From Oncomelania hupensis (taxonomy: Eukaryota; Mollusca; Gastropoda; Littorinimorpha; Pomatiopsidae): DNA of 64,000 bases. The notes under the pieces are model-generated. The model saw nothing but the letters and a program-made list of their open reading frames with translations. It ran no database searches and was not told the DNA's origin. Below are positions 11,401 to 23,464 of the stretch, one piece after another (position 1 is the first letter of the stretch; the number at the start of each line of letters is the position of its first letter). A program made the position numbers and the translations under genes. The stretch is from assembly GCA_036898135.1 (NCBI GenBank), contig CM072523.1:27487523-27551522 (forward strand), read 5' to 3'.

Positions 11401-11860
11401 CTCTTTCCCTGCATCAATGTTGATGTTCTTTTGTCATGATCTGCAGTTCCTCTCTCTCTCTCTCCTCTCCCTTCCCCCTCCTATCACACCCAGGGGTTAT
11501 CAGAACAGCGCGGTAAAGAAACTACAAAGAGTTGGGAAAGGGAAGGTCCAGGTAACTGTCAGCCGGTGTGTCCACTGCGACTGACCGGTGGTCAGTACAA
11601 GTAAAGGGTTGTAGAGGCTGAGAGAAGTCAGTTTACGCACGAGAAATGCTGTACACACAGTTCTAGACGATGGAGACAACACATGCACGGACAGACACAC
11701 GCACACATTTCAAAACACCCACACATAAATAAATTGTTAAAAAAAAAAATTAAAATGGAAGAAACTAAACTAATAAAATAAATTGCTTTTCGCTTTGGAA
11801 AAAAAATTACAGTGACAGCACAGATTAATATCTGCAGCGCAATATATTTTTAGAAGAAAA
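8480..11860. other. Gene-poor stretch
   Basis: I find no domain-bearing ORF, RNA gene or clear repeat over these 3.4 kb apart from short pyrimidine runs near 11340-11480. One minus-strand stretch (8887-9033) has acceptor- and donor-like borders and could be a small exon; it is described among the findings. A TATATAAAG at about 10039-10047 looks like a TATA box, but nothing coding lies beside it. Confidence 0.45.
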
Positions 11861-11882
11861 AAGAAGAACAAAAAGTATTAGT

Positions 11883-12181
11883 TGATGATGATGATGATGA
11901 CGATGATGATGATGATGATGATGATGATTGATAGATTGCGACGGTGACAATAATGACGGAAGAAGTAGGAAGAGGAGGAGAATAATAAAGACGAGACGAG
12001 GAAGAAGAAGGAGAAGGAGGATGAGAAAGAAGAGGATGAGAAAGAGGAGAAGGAGGAAAAGGAAAAGAAGAGTAGGAGAACAAGGAGGAGGGGGGAGAGC
12101 AAGAAGAAGAAGAAGAAGAAGAAGAAGAAGAAGAAGAAGAAGAAGAAGAAGAAGAAGAAGAAGAAGAAGAAGAAGAAGAAA
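11883..12181. repeat. Compound GAT/GAA purine triplet array
   Basis: GAT repeats (about 11883-11930) pass through mixed GAGAAGGAGG purine sequence into an almost pure (GAA)n block at 12101-12181. The long ORFs here (poly-Ser, poly-Arg, poly-Lys) are simple-repeat readings. Confidence 0.9.
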
Positions 12182-12551
12182 ACAAAAACAACAACAAGTT
12201 TATTTAAGCAGAATACTAATAAAACCGCAGCTGCAGGCAGTACAGCACGTCAGCAGAGAGAATTTATCAGCTGTGACAGCCTCGCGCAACAAGGTTAAAA
12301 AGATTGGGTTGCCACCAAAAACATGCAAGATAAAGCAAGGATAATTAGGAGAAGCTCGCTGTACAGTCATTCGCCAGCATTAGACGATACGTGTATGTTT
12401 ATTTTGATAACTTAATAACGGGTTTCTTCTAATTATCACGTAACGTTAATATATCCTTCAAATGCGTCATTGTTGTTTTTCCCCCTTTTTGTCCTCGATC
12501 TTAACCTCTCTTTCCCAACTCCCTACCTCCATTTATACGTAAACATCATGT

Positions 12552-12552
12552 C

Positions 12553-12583
<31 letters not shown>

Positions 12584-12587
12584 GGGG

Positions 12588-12633
<46 letters not shown>
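12552..12633. repeat. (GA)n microsatellite
   Basis: Two GAGAGA runs are split by GCGAGAGGGGGGAG. Confidence 0.9.
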
Positions 12634-12636
<3 letters not shown>

Positions 12637-12839
12637 TCTTCGCTCGACCTCATCAAGGGACGCAACTAAGTCTAGCACGTTGCTCCAATACACGAGATAC
12701 TCAGATAGGTTATCGTCTCCGAATCAACCATAGGGCTTAACCTGCATGCTGTTGAATTATAGTGTATCTGGCGCTCGCCCGTTTAGGACATAAGCGTCTT
12801 GATCTTTAAAGGTTCGTGCGGTGAAATGCATGCGTACTT

Positions 12840-15800
12840 AGACCTCAGCTTACATCCCTCCCCCTCCAACCCAATCCCCCTACACTTCCCCTCCATCCCC
12901 TCTTTCTACCCCCTCACCTTCCTCCCCTTGCTCTTCCTCTTTTTCTCCAATCCCTCCCCCTCCCACTCCATCCCCCCACACTCCCCCAGCACCCCACGCG
13001 TGTTCGTCATCGTCTGCTCCTCCCACCTCTTTTTCCCATCATTCCTCTAACCTGAAACTGTGTCTATTCAATGCTCAGTCTATCTGCAAAGATGGCAAGG
13101 CCGACGTGATTTCGGATTTCATCTCCGACAATGACCTAGATATCGTCGTGATAACTGAAACATGGCTCCGGCCAGTGGGTGACGAACCTACTATCGCAAG
13201 CGCCACTCCGAGTGGCTACCGACTTGCCTCCTTTCCGCGCGCTTCCAGGGGAGGCGGCATTGCCATCATTTACAGGGACTGCCTTTCTGCTCACCTCTCT
13301 TTCACTCAATCTCTGCCCTTCACACATCCCTCATTTGAATATGTCGAGGCCAAAGCAACACTCCCCGGCCACTCAGTCATTTTCTCCTGCATCTATCGCC
13401 CTCCGCCTAGCTCCCAAAACAAACTCACCAACTCTATGTTCTTTACTGAATTTGACCTCCTCCTCGACCATTACAGCACACGATCCGGCAAACACATCCT
13501 CCTTGGTGATTTCAACTTTCACTTTGACAAACCTGATCACCCGGACACAAAACGCCTATGCAGGTCACTTTCAAACCACAATCTTACACAACACATCACA
13601 CAACCCACTCACCGTCTTGGCCACACCATTGACTGGATCATCACTCGCACCTCCGATAAACTCTTTCTCGACTCTGACATCTCCTCTGTACTCCCCTCCG
13701 ACCACCTCGCTATTCTCGTCTTCCTCAGTCTACCTCCCCCTCACAAACAACAACTCCTTGTCTCTCGCCGCAAACTAAAACCTGTCAACCGTGAGATCTT
13801 CTTCGCCGAAGCTGTCGACCTTCTCTCTGACTCTTCCTCCTCTGATCTTGCATCTCACTTTGATTCCTCTCTCCGTAAACTTCTTGACAACCATGCCCCT
13901 GTCACCTCCTGCTCCAGGCCCGACCGACTCCCTTCCCCCTGGCTCACCCATGAGATAGCAACGGCCAAGCGTGAGCGTCGGCAAGCTGAACGCCGTTGGC
14001 GCTTATCTGGCCTAACCGTTCACAGACAGATTTTCCAAACCATCAGATCCAAAGTCTGCAGACTGATCTCTGATGCCAAACGCAAACACCTCCAAAACAA
14101 AATCCTAGAATCCACTTCTTCCAAAACTCTCTACGCTACGATGAACAAACTCTTAGGCACACCTAAAGAATCTCCACTCCCCAACACACACAAAAAAGAA
14201 GAACTCCCATCCGCCTTTTCCACCTATTTCTCTGACAAAATTCAATCTCTGCGCAACACACTTGACATTCTACCATCTCCGCCTTGCCCTCCTGACTCCC
14301 CCTTCACAGGCACCCCCCTCTCATTTTTCCGCTCTCTCTCTCAGGCAGAAGTTCTCAAAATCATAAAGACTATGTCTCTCAAAACCTGTGAACTAGACCC
14401 CCTCCCAGCTTCCCTGTATTTGGACGGTCTCCCAAAACTTCTGCCTTTCATCACCGATATCATCAACACCTCTCTAGAAACTGGCTCCGTTCCTGATATC
14501 TTCAAGTCTGCCATCGTTCGCCCTCTCCTCAAAAAACACAACCTTGACCCAAATGACCTCAAAAACTATCGCCCAGTCTCCAATCTCTCTTTTCTGTCTA
14601 AGCTACTTGAAAAGGTTGTCCTCAACCAGCTCAACGCTCACCTCACCATCAACAATCTCCTCAGTCCCTTCCAGTCTGCCTATCGCAAGCACCACAGCAC
14701 TGAAACAGCCCTTTTACATATTCTGAACGATCTTCTTCTCTCAACTGACTCAGGCAACATCTCCCTTCTTACCCTACTCGATCTCTCTGCCGCCTTCGAC
14801 ACTATTGACCATTATATCCTCCTCCACCGCCTTCAACACTCCTTTGGCATCACTGACTCCGCTCACTCCTGGTTTCTTTCCTATCTCTCCGACAGACGGC
14901 AGTCCGTTATCATCGATGGCATATCCTCTGACCCAGTTAGGCTCTCCTGCGGAGTTCCTCAGGGATCTGTCCTGGGTCCGGTCCTTTTTACACTCTACAC
15001 CTCCCCTCTGACCAACATCATCCAGTCTCATCACATAAACCACCACTTCTATGCTGACGACTCACAACTACAAGACAAAGACAAACCTGACAACATTCAG
15101 GCACTCCTGACTCGCACGGCCGACTGCTGTGAAGACGTGAAGGACTGGATGACAGCAAACAAACTTAAACTGAACGACGACAAAACGGAAGCCATGCTGG
15201 TAGGCACACGCCAGAAACTCCCTCAGCTCCCCTCCTCTCTCCATCTTCAGCTTGACGGTACCTCTATCCCTCTCTCCGACTCTGCCAAGAACCTTGGCGT
15301 TATCCTTGACTCTTCTCTCTCAATGACTAGCTTTGTCTCTGCAACCGCCCGGGCCTGCTACTTCCACCTCCGTCGAATCAGTCAGATCAGAAAATACCTC
15401 ACCACTGAAGCTGCCACCAAACTTGCTGTATCCCTCATCCTGTCTCGCATCGACTATTGCAACTCCCTTCTTTCCGGCCTTCCCCGCTCCACCACTCTCC
15501 CTCTCCAACGCGTTCAAAACAATACTGCCCGCCTCGTCCTCAGAAAGAAGAAATCTGACCACGTCACTCCCTTGCTCAAAGCCCTACACTGGCTTCCCAT
15601 CTCCCAACGCATTCAATACAAGACCTTGTCTCTCTGCTACAAGTCCCTCAACAACTCCGCTCCTCTCTATCTCTCTGACTTACTTCACCCATACATTCCC
15701 TCTCGCTCTCTTCGCTCTGCCTCCGACCCTCTCCGCCTCCGCATTCCTCGCTCCAAACTCAGCACGTTCGGGTCCCGCTCCTTCTCTGTCTACGGCCCAT

Positions 15801-16130
15801 CCATCTGGAATACTCTTCCACTCTCTCTCCGTCAGAAACCCTCTCCCACCTCCTTCCAGTCTGCCCTCAAAACTTACCTTTTCAAGCAGTTCTAACACTA
15901 TGACCTCACTACGCACCCCATCGCCAGCTGTCTCTTGCATATAGTGTCTGGTCTGTTTGTGGTATGAGTATATTTGAGTGAATGTATTTTTTGCGTAATT
16001 GTTACATGTGTCATTGTCTAAAGCGTGCACATGCGTGCGTGAGTTGTGAGTGCGCGCTTAGAGTTATAATTATTATAAGATAAGCGCATTATAAATACAG
16101 TAATTATTATTATTATTATTATTATTATTA
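12840..16130 (+). mobile_element. Near-complete L2-like LINE
   Basis: A pyrimidine-rich leader (about 12850-13000) is followed by one long ORF with AP-type endonuclease and reverse transcriptase, a 3' UTR of about 200 bp, the 3' block AAGATAAGCGCATTATAAAT (16076-16095) and an (ATT)n tail at 16102-16129. No ORF1 is visible upstream. The left boundary is uncertain, and I could not identify a target-site duplication. The absence of stops or frameshifts over 2.8 kb suggests a recent insertion that may still encode active enzyme. CR1/L2-group placement follows from the RT sequence style. Confidence 0.85.
13106..15895 (+). CDS. LINE endonuclease-reverse transcriptase polyprotein (L2-like)
   Basis: This 929-residue ORF has both enzymatic domains. 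In the AP endonuclease part, ITETWL (near residue 16) gives the catalytic Glu, LLGDFNFHFD (near 132) the GDFN motif, TIDWIITR (near 173) and LPSDHLAI (near 195) the SDH motif. In the RT part, NYRPVSNLSFLSKLLEKVV lies near 490, LLDLSAAFDTIDH near 560, GVPQGSVLGPVLF near 615, FYADDSQL near 650 (catalytic pair), NDDKTEAMLVG near 690 and NLGVILDSSL near 730. The start at 13106 is too late. The same frame is open upstream and encodes LKLCLFNAQSICKDGKADV from 13051, which carries the endonuclease FNAQS motif, so real translation begins before 13051. It would nick target DNA and prime reverse transcription there. Confidence 0.92.
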   Translation: MISDFISDNDLDIVVITETWLRPVGDEPTIASATPSGYRLASFPRASRGGGIAIIYRDCLSAHLSFTQSLPFTHPSFEYVEAKATLPGHSVIFSCIYRPPPSSQNKLTNSMFFTEFDLLLDHYSTRSGKHILLGDFNFHFDKPDHPDTKRLCRSLSNHNLTQHITQPTHRLGHTIDWIITRTSDKLFLDSDISSVLPSDHLAILVFLSLPPPHKQQLLVSRRKLKPVNREIFFAEAVDLLSDSSSSDLASHFDSSLRKLLDNHAPVTSCSRPDRLPSPWLTHEIATAKRERRQAERRWRLSGLTVHRQIFQTIRSKVCRLISDAKRKHLQNKILESTSSKTLYATMNKLLGTPKESPLPNTHKKEELPSAFSTYFSDKIQSLRNTLDILPSPPCPPDSPFTGTPLSFFRSLSQAEVLKIIKTMSLKTCELDPLPASLYLDGLPKLLPFITDIINTSLETGSVPDIFKSAIVRPLLKKHNLDPNDLKNYRPVSNLSFLSKLLEKVVLNQLNAHLTINNLLSPFQSAYRKHHSTETALLHILNDLLLSTDSGNISLLTLLDLSAAFDTIDHYILLHRLQHSFGITDSAHSWFLSYLSDRRQSVIIDGISSDPVRLSCGVPQGSVLGPVLFTLYTSPLTNIIQSHHINHHFYADDSQLQDKDKPDNIQALLTRTADCCEDVKDWMTANKLKLNDDKTEAMLVGTRQKLPQLPSSLHLQLDGTSIPLSDSAKNLGVILDSSLSMTSFVSATARACYFHLRRISQIRKYLTTEAATKLAVSLILSRIDYCNSLLSGLPRSTTLPLQRVQNNTARLVLRKKKSDHVTPLLKALHWLPISQRIQYKTLSLCYKSLNNSAPLYLSDLLHPYIPSRSLRSASDPLRLRIPRSKLSTFGSRSFSVYGPSIWNTLPLSLRQKPSPTSFQSALKTYLFKQF

Positions 16131-16139
16131 GTTTATACT

Positions 16140-19100
16140 ATCATCTAATAGAATCAAGCCTCTTTCTAATATTTCACGCTCCTGCATAAATCGAAACCAC
16201 AACACCCGTTCGTTCGGTACTGGAAAGTTTGGCATAGAAGAGACTAGCACTCTACTTCGACGTACGTTAACAGGCCACCGTGGAGATCGTATAATCTAGA
16301 ACAGCAGTCAAAATAACACAAACAAACGCGACAACAAACTAGTTTTCCTTAGCAGCAATTAACCCCCACTCCTACACACACACAGAGGCAGTCTAACCGC
16401 CATGACGTAATTCAAATAAACTTAAACCCTTTCGCTGCTAGCTTGATTAGCATGCTGTATGCTAGTGAACATTTGCATTTCCGTCACTATCGTAATTGTT
16501 TTTGCTATTGCTCTTTCACTATTCAAAATAAACCAATAAAAGTACGCATCCATGGAAAGGAAATTGAATACAGATGTCATTTTTTGCTACAGATAGAGGA
16601 GTAAATAAGAAAATGAAGATGCGTGTGTGTCTGTAAGAAAGTGTGAAATTCAGTTTTGGCAAAATCCCATTTTTTTCAATATTGTTGCTGACTGGCAAAA
16701 TAAAAATACATGATCAAAAATCATTCATGTTTAGCTGATTTACAAACTCAACAATGGTTAACATGTTTTAACACTGTATACATAACTTCAAGAAAAACGC
16801 CGACCGTACCACTAATTCTACCAAAAGTACTTCTTGGTCAGTTATTGAATCACTGCCACTGTCACTAGATCTAAACGCAGAGTCAGAATTTACAGGTTCA
16901 AAATCAGAATACACGGTGTCGAACAGCCATGTTTTTGATGTGTTTTTTTGGTGTTGTTGGTTTTTTTTTCTTTCTTTATTTTTTGGGGGGTGGGGGGTGG
17001 GGGGGAGGGAAACCATAAAACTCGGTCTTTGTCAGTCGGAAACATAAGCCTAAGCTTTCAGTGCTTTCGAAGAGGAAAAAGCTTGAAGGGAAGAAACTGA
17101 ATTGCTCTTTTCCTTGTTGATATGCTATGCGAACCGAAAGTAACAGAGCGTTGCAATAAAAAATTAATTGGACGTACTTTGTACGCTCATAAGCATTGCA
17201 AGGCAGTCAGAGAGGACGCACGTCGTACGTTCACAGCGCAGGGAAAGGGTTTTCTGCAGGAGCTTGGGTAGATCAAAGGAGAAAAAGGAAAAAAACAAAA
17301 CTATTTCTTCAGCATTCTCTCTCCTCCCCTTCACACTCCCATTTCACACACGCTTTTTTTCCCCTTCATTTTATTCCCATCCATTTCTACGCTGCTTTAC
17401 ACAGCCCAGCTGCTGCTTTTATCGCTGCCGCTGTTTTTAATGCTCGGCAAAGACTTTTTCCTATCTCACCAACCAGATAATGTTACAAAAAAGTCTTCGT
17501 AAACTAAAAAGAGGGTAAGAAGCATAGCTAGTGGTGGTCCCTGTTGGGCGGTTAAGCTGTACCCAGGTGGGGGTAGGAATTCTGGAATATGGCTATCTTA
17601 ATCTTGTCTCTCGGGCGAGCTTTAAAAATAAAAATAAAAATAAAAACTAAAACAGCCCGTGGAAGTAGAAGTGGCATCGTCTGTCCCTTTCTAACGCAGG
17701 GACTGGAGTAGCAGTGGAAGAAGAACGCCGCAGTTTATTTGTGGGCAGAATACCGATATATGCTAGGGGGAAAAGAGGTTATGTGGGGAAAGATTGACTA
17801 GCTTCGTTCAAGGAGATGTTTGAATTATGATGTGAAACTTAGGATAGATGGATGGTAAAGGAAGGATTTATTTTCAAATTCAGGTTCGAAGATGAAGTTG
17901 TTGGCGGTGGATGGGTGGGGCTTGGGTTTTTGGGGGGTTTGGGTGGTGGCGTTAAAAGAGACAAAGAGTCTCTTGAATTTAATTGCAAATGCAGACTGGA
18001 ATGTCGCTGCTTTTTGATCTTGATGATGGTGTTCTTGTAGCTGTTGCTAGTAGTGGATGATGATCTATTTTTTCGTTAATGGCAACCACAAGATAAGCGA
18101 TACCCTATCCATTATCGAAGTATCGAAGAACGGACTACTCTCTCTCCACCCTCTTTCCTCACCACGTTCAACTCCTCCCTCCTCCAAAATCCATGACACG
18201 ATGCAAATCTGAAGTCATTCTGATCGTGACTTCTACTGAAAAGGCACATTCCGTCAGCGAGTACATTTTTTCCCCTTTCGTTCCAACTCAAAAGAAAATG
18301 GCGTTCTCACAAATTGCAATCATCGTCAAAGCTGACGAGATTCGTGCTTCGTGAGAGATTTGCCAATAATTGCATTGGGGTCCACCGATCACGGCCAGTG
18401 CAACAACTCAATGCTTTTCATTTTAGATACTCTTCTTACTCCCTCCCTTTTTCCACGCTAAGAGAGCGAAGAGGGAGAGGGGAGGGGGGAGAAAGAAGAG
18501 GAGGGAGAGAGAGAGACAGACAGAGAGAGAGAGAGTGTTGAGTGTAAGAGTGTGCGAGTTTAGGCATGTAAGAGCGAGAGTGTGAGACCGAGCGATGGAA
18601 AGCAATACATATCTTTAAAAGAAATACAGTAAAAATGGTGATTATACTTCCAGGGTGTACAAACAAGCAAGCCTTGTTTCTGTATTTTATTATTTTTTTC
18701 TAAATTGCTAATCCCTTGCATTTATATCAATGGTTTTGTTTGTTATTTCCTGTCGCCCGCCAGTGACGTTTTTGATATAGTATTTATCATCTGGGTAGCA
18801 CTCATTGAAGCCTTGTGCTTTTGTGCATCCTGATGTTTTGTCTTGCATTATTTATTTGGTTTGTTGAATAAATTTATGTTTTTATTTGGTAGGTCGAATA
18901 CATTTATGTTTTTATTTGGTTTGTTGAACACATTTATGTTTAAACCAAAAGGCAAGCCACGTAACTTAGGGACGGAATAAGAAGAAGACGAGGACTACCG
19001 CTTATCTAATAACAAGAAGGACGGAGTGAGAGGGTGATGAAGAGAAGAGTTTACATACGAATAAAACTTCAGTTATTCCATCTACACCCAATGCAAATAA

Positions 19101-20430
19101 GATTTTACTGAGGTTTCAATGATACCGGATGTCTTTTAAATTCAGACACTTCAGAATAAAAGACAAGTGAAAAGGCAATTATTCAACCTCAATCACACTT
19201 CATTCGCTCGCTACAATTCCATTTTATCCGCCACGACTGCCTGCACAAGATCGCGCTCAATGTGACAAAGCCACCACATGTGCAGCGCCAAGCAAGGGGA
19301 CGTGTGTATGCTCACATACTTGAGGACTCCGTCAACACGTAATGCATAAATGAGTAGCTTTGCACTCCCATACAGTGGCTATATAGCGTGTGCCAACAAG
19401 ACCGATAGCTCTTATCTGGAGAATCCACGATTTTAAGAGCCCCGAGTTTCTGCCGTGCAGATAGGTTTTTGCTGCGCATGACCCTCCTGTACCTCTATCG
19501 TTTTTTTTCTGTTCTCATTACTCACCCATATATTCTTATTATCGCTCTACCCCACACAGCTCCTTCATAATCACCTACAAACTACATAATGCCCGTGTTT
19601 TCTACGCTTTTCACCCTCTCCACCCCATTGCTCTCAAATACACACATAATATGCACACATATTATAAAGGCTACACACATATTATAAAGGCTGACTAAAA
19701 ATGTTCAGTGGAAATCCTGATATATTAAAAAAAACTTGTTTAGCATAGGTCTATCTTTCAGTACTTCCCTGGAGATCTGCACAGGGAGAAAAAATATTGC
19801 AAGTAGCAGTAGTAATTTTATTTTAATCTGCCAAAGTCGTAAACTATTTATCACAGTAACATAGCTTCGACATTTCTAGGTACTCGGATAGATTTGAAAT
19901 TTGATTTCGAAGGAACAGATCTTTCAGCATTATTAAAAAAAAAATCAGTGTCCTTAAATTAATAACCCTTTCACATTCAAAAACTGGAAGCAGATTTGGC
20001 AGGAATAAACCTTTTATATTCCTGCTGTTATTTTATTTCGTTATTTTTGGTTTAGTATTCTTTGTAATGTATAGAGCTGCAAGTAGTCGCTGTCACACAG
20101 ACCAACGTCAACACAAGCCTAGCGCCTGCCTGCATTATAGATGGGAATAGGAATCCTTTGTCCGATCACGCATCTTAGAGGGTGATTTATGAAAACATTA
20201 CATGAAATAACACTCTTGTCTGTCCTAAAACTTAACACGGTTGAGTCAGACGTATATACATAATTTAAGATTAGTAGGCCTATCCTTTGCACACAAGTCC
20301 TGCAAAAGTACATACCTATAAAATAGTGTTTCGAATGCGGTTTGGTAAAAAATGTGGATTTTTCGTAAAAACAAAATATGGTTAAAATATACAATAGACG
20401 CCTTATTTTTTAAACCTGCTCAAATACTGT
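16140..20430. other. Gene-free stretch
   Basis: No convincing ORF. Minor structure includes a broken T/G homopolymer junction near 16960-17010, a (TAAAAA)n run at about 17624-17650, a GA tract near 18490-18536, and two copies of ACACATATTATAAAGGCT close together at about 19655-19692. The short ORFs here show no motif, membrane pattern or splice context that I can support. Confidence 0.5.
18851..18940. repeat. Three 30-bp tandem units
   Basis: The unit starts TTTATTTGGT and ends CATTTATGTT or AATTTATGTT. Three units of exactly 30 bp lie head to tail; the middle one differs at several positions (TAGGTCGAATA against TTGTTGAAYA). Confidence 0.9.
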
Positions 20431-20431
20431 A

Positions 20432-20490
20432 AAACAAGAAGAAGAAGAAGAAGAAGAAGAAGAAGAAGAAGAAGAAGAAGAAGAAGAAGA
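20432..20490. repeat. (GAA)n microsatellite
   Basis: An almost pure AAG/GAA run directly abutting the GATTGATT tail of the repeat at 20491. Confidence 0.95.
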
Positions 20491-21065
20491 TTGATTGATT
20501 GATTTATTGTTGCTTTAGGTCCAGCGGACTCTTCCGAGCCAAATCAGGACCGGACAACCCCCGATCCGCATAAAAGATCTGCCGAAACAACCCTAGTGGG
20601 AAAATTGAATGCCCTCCACCGGCCAGTCACTTTACAATAAAGACATCCCACGCGGGGGACGGCTGAGGGTTGACCTCAACTACGCGAACACCCCGGTTAC
20701 AAAAACAAAATAGAATACAACCATCATTATAAATCATCAATGAAACACATACATATAAAATGCCTATAGTGCGAAATAATACAATCATAGGAAGCCCTAG
20801 TGACCACCCGGCAGAAAGCGTCCAACACTCCCAAGCTGATCCAACAGACCTCATACACAAACAAGGAGTCTTGTCCAGGAAGAGTTTTCAAGAAAAAAGG
20901 TAGGTCATTGATCTAGCGAAGAAGAAGAAAGTATAGCAGAGTGATAGGACAGATCAGGAATGGGAAAGAGCAAATGATGAAGACAGCGACAGTGGGAATT
21001 TAAAGCACAAAATTTCCAGAAAGTGGGGATACTATTTATACTGAAACCCCCGGCACTCCAACGGG
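20491..21065 (-). mobile_element. GTCC-AGC-GGAC repeat family, copy 3 (long)
   Basis: This copy aligns with the one at 25130-25720 over about 570 bp with many small differences. On the minus strand the order is: GTATAAATAGTATCCCCACT near the left end, a block around TCTTGAAAACTCTTCCTGGA, a small ORF, the stem GTCCGCTGGAC (20519-20529) and a tail TAAAGCAACAATAAATC(AATC)n. The TATA-like start and hairpin-plus-repeat end suggest a LINE-mobilised non-autonomous element or a LINE 3' part. The minus ORF at 20627-20860 has a counterpart in copy 5 (both contain RSVGSAWE and SAGWSLG or SAKWSLG), but its product is unknown to me. Confidence 0.75.
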
Positions 21066-21194
21066 GGGAACTGTTGCCGCAGTGAATTAGTCCTGCCTAC
21101 AAAGGCAAGACAGGTTTTCAACTGGGGCTTTCACTATTCCCTTTATAGGTTAGAACAATCTACAGTGACAAGATTGCTCATGACCCCAAGGGGG

Positions 21195-21213
21195 AGAAGA
21201 AGAAGAAGAAGAA

Positions 21214-21294
<81 letters not shown>
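21195..21294. repeat. (GAA)n then (GAAA)n microsatellite
   Basis: Five to six GAA units are followed by about 20 GAAA units. The minus-strand ORF here encodes only repeated FLSFFLSF. Confidence 0.95.
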
Positions 21295-21528
21295 ATTAAA
21301 GATCGCTGTCATGATGACAACGACGACAATGACAATAATAAAGAAGATGAGAAGGACCGTCATGTACCAGGAGTTGTGTGGCAAGAACGTCACAGTAAGC
21401 CGACAATGAATAAGATGGATGTTTTTGCTCAACTTCCCCTGGGCATCTGTCTATAGCAACACTTAGTGTTTCACGTTAAATAGCCAGAATTAGGACAATA
21501 CGTGATCACTGGGTTATAGACAGAATTG

Positions 21529-21531
<3 letters not shown>

Positions 21532-21584
<53 letters not shown>

Positions 21585-21615
21585 CGCGCATACACCCACA
21601 CACACGCACACACAC
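21532..21615. repeat. (CA)n microsatellite
   Basis: An uninterrupted CA run to about 21582, then a broken ACGCGCATACACCCACAC stretch. Confidence 0.95.
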
Positions 21616-21673
21616 AGTCTCTCGTTCACGTGCTCGCAGCACAGACGCAAGAAACGTTGGTAGCATTGCTTAC

Positions 21674-21904
21674 CTGGGCAAGCTTCAGTGCTACACAAGT
21701 CAGGAGGCCCATGACGACGGCAACAAACGCCACCTCCCACACCTGTGGCGTGACCGGTAACGGCATGGCATGGTATCCTCCGCCTACATCACCATCAGCA
21801 ACCGCTACAACCACCCTCGCCAACGACTTGTGGCCAATGTGGTGGTCGCTGCTGTAGTACTCATCGTAGGCAGCCGAAACGAGTGTAAAGAAATCGTAGA
21901 TCAT
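21674..21904 (-). CDS. Possible first coding exon of a membrane protein (GPCR TM1-like)
   Basis: From the ATG at 21904 the minus strand is open for 77 codons and ends at CAG|GTAAGC, a near-consensus splice donor (exon end 21674, phase 0). The C-terminal part, VWEVAFVAVVMGLLTCVALK, is a hydrophobic helix preceded by a hydrophilic segment without Cys or N-glycosylation sites. The W-E-V-A-F...G-L-L pattern recalls transmembrane helix 1 of rhodopsin-family receptors, especially muscarinic-type ones, but the near-invariant Gly-Asn of TM1 is absent. A second ATG in another frame lies four bases upstream and is quickly stopped. No following exon could be identified in the window, so this may be chance. 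Confidence 0.35.
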
Positions 21905-22664
21905 GCATAGGGTTTACAGTAGTCCACAATCGTTGATCTCTTTCCAGAGATGGCACAGTGTATCACTCCAGAGTAGGTATCCAGATCAACAGGTATCCAA
22001 AGTTGCTGTCTCAGTTATTAAAGGAAAATCGCACACACTATGCGAACAATCCCAGCAGAAACTGCGAAAATCCAGGTGTTGAGATTTGTTCAGTTTTCAC
22101 ACAAAAAGAGAAGTAGGCTTATAATCCAAATTTGAAAACGAAATTGTTAACTGGGAGCATTGACAACACCACAGGAAATCACGCTGCCTCAAGTTTCAAA
22201 ATGCAGTTGATACAGGTCCGTGCATACATTCACAACATTATGCTGCAGTTTGTTGCACACACCAAATAACAATGTCTTTTGCAATCCAAAAGGTAAAGCG
22301 AAGCTGGGAAGAAAATATTATGAAATATTGATTTCTGTTGTTGTCATATTAAAATTACAGCTGAGTATTTTATGATATCTGAACTATGTCAGTAGTCCTT
22401 ATATGACTCTACGAAAAACTTAATTCTAATGTTGATTCTGGTAATAAACGTTATTGCATCAATTCCAAAGTTATGTGAACTTTAATGTTATTTCTCGACC
22501 TGCATTATATACACACAAAATAACCTAAAGATAGCGGAGGGGCGAGTGGGGGTAGAGGGAGGATGGGGGGAGAGGAAGAAGGAGGGTAAGACCATAAAAC
22601 CCTAAAGTAAGACTTGTCTCGTCTGCTATGTTAAACGGGAAAGATCAACCTAGGTAGTAATTAC

Positions 22665-22735
22665 ATTATATTACATGATTATTGCTTTATGTCCAGCGGA
22701 CCCTTTTCAGCCAAATTAGGACCAGATAGTTGTTA
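22665..22735 (-). mobile_element. GTCC-AGC-GGAC repeat family, copy 4 (fragment)
   Basis: GTCCAGCGGAC at 22691-22701 is preceded by TGATTATTGCTTTAT, like the tail of copy 3, and followed by CAGCCAAATTAGGACCAGA, matching its body. The remainder has decayed or was never inserted. Confidence 0.65.
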
Positions 22736-22739
22736 TCTT

Positions 22740-23415
22740 AAAATATTTTAAAACTATTTTAATCTTTAAAAAAACAATCCTGTCTCTCTTAAATATTCAA
22801 ATATCCGAACACGCTCAACTTCTCTAAAAAATCTTGTTTAAATCTGATGTATTTAAAAAACAAAACAACAAACACGTTCTCTGTCTTCAATCAAATCAGA
22901 GCACTCGGTTTAAAAAAATGACGAACCGAAAATAACTGATCACAGTCATGACACCAAGGTGAGTCTTCCCCTTTGAGAAGAAAGCCTGGATAGTTAGCTA
23001 CGATCCTGTTTCTTCTTTAATTACTATTACCCTTTTGCATAGCTCAACAAGACCCGTAAATCGCAGAAGCGTAAGGCTGGAAATTCTAACCTTGAGCCAT
23101 GAAAAGCGCTACTCAACATCCAAATTTTTAAAAGGTTAAAAATCACAAAGACCTTTTTTTTTTCTAACCAGAAACTCGAGGGAGCAAAAATCACGTTCCG
23201 GTCTTAAAAGGAATGCATCCAATCTAACTTTAACAAATGAAGACTACAAAGCAAGAAAACACGGTCCGAAAAAAGCTAGATCGGGCCAAACAAGCGGGCA
23301 TTAACAAGCTAATTCGCTCTAACAGTGGGATGTTTTCTGCTCCAATCCCTGAACAAACACGGACATCAACCCTTACAAAACGGGCGCCATATTCTCTAGT
23401 TGTTCTTTTTTTTCC

Positions 23416-23464
<49 letters not shown>

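Noticed and set aside
11850..12344. Poly-Ser and poly-Arg ORFs
   Set aside because: Pure readings of GAA/GAT simple repeats.
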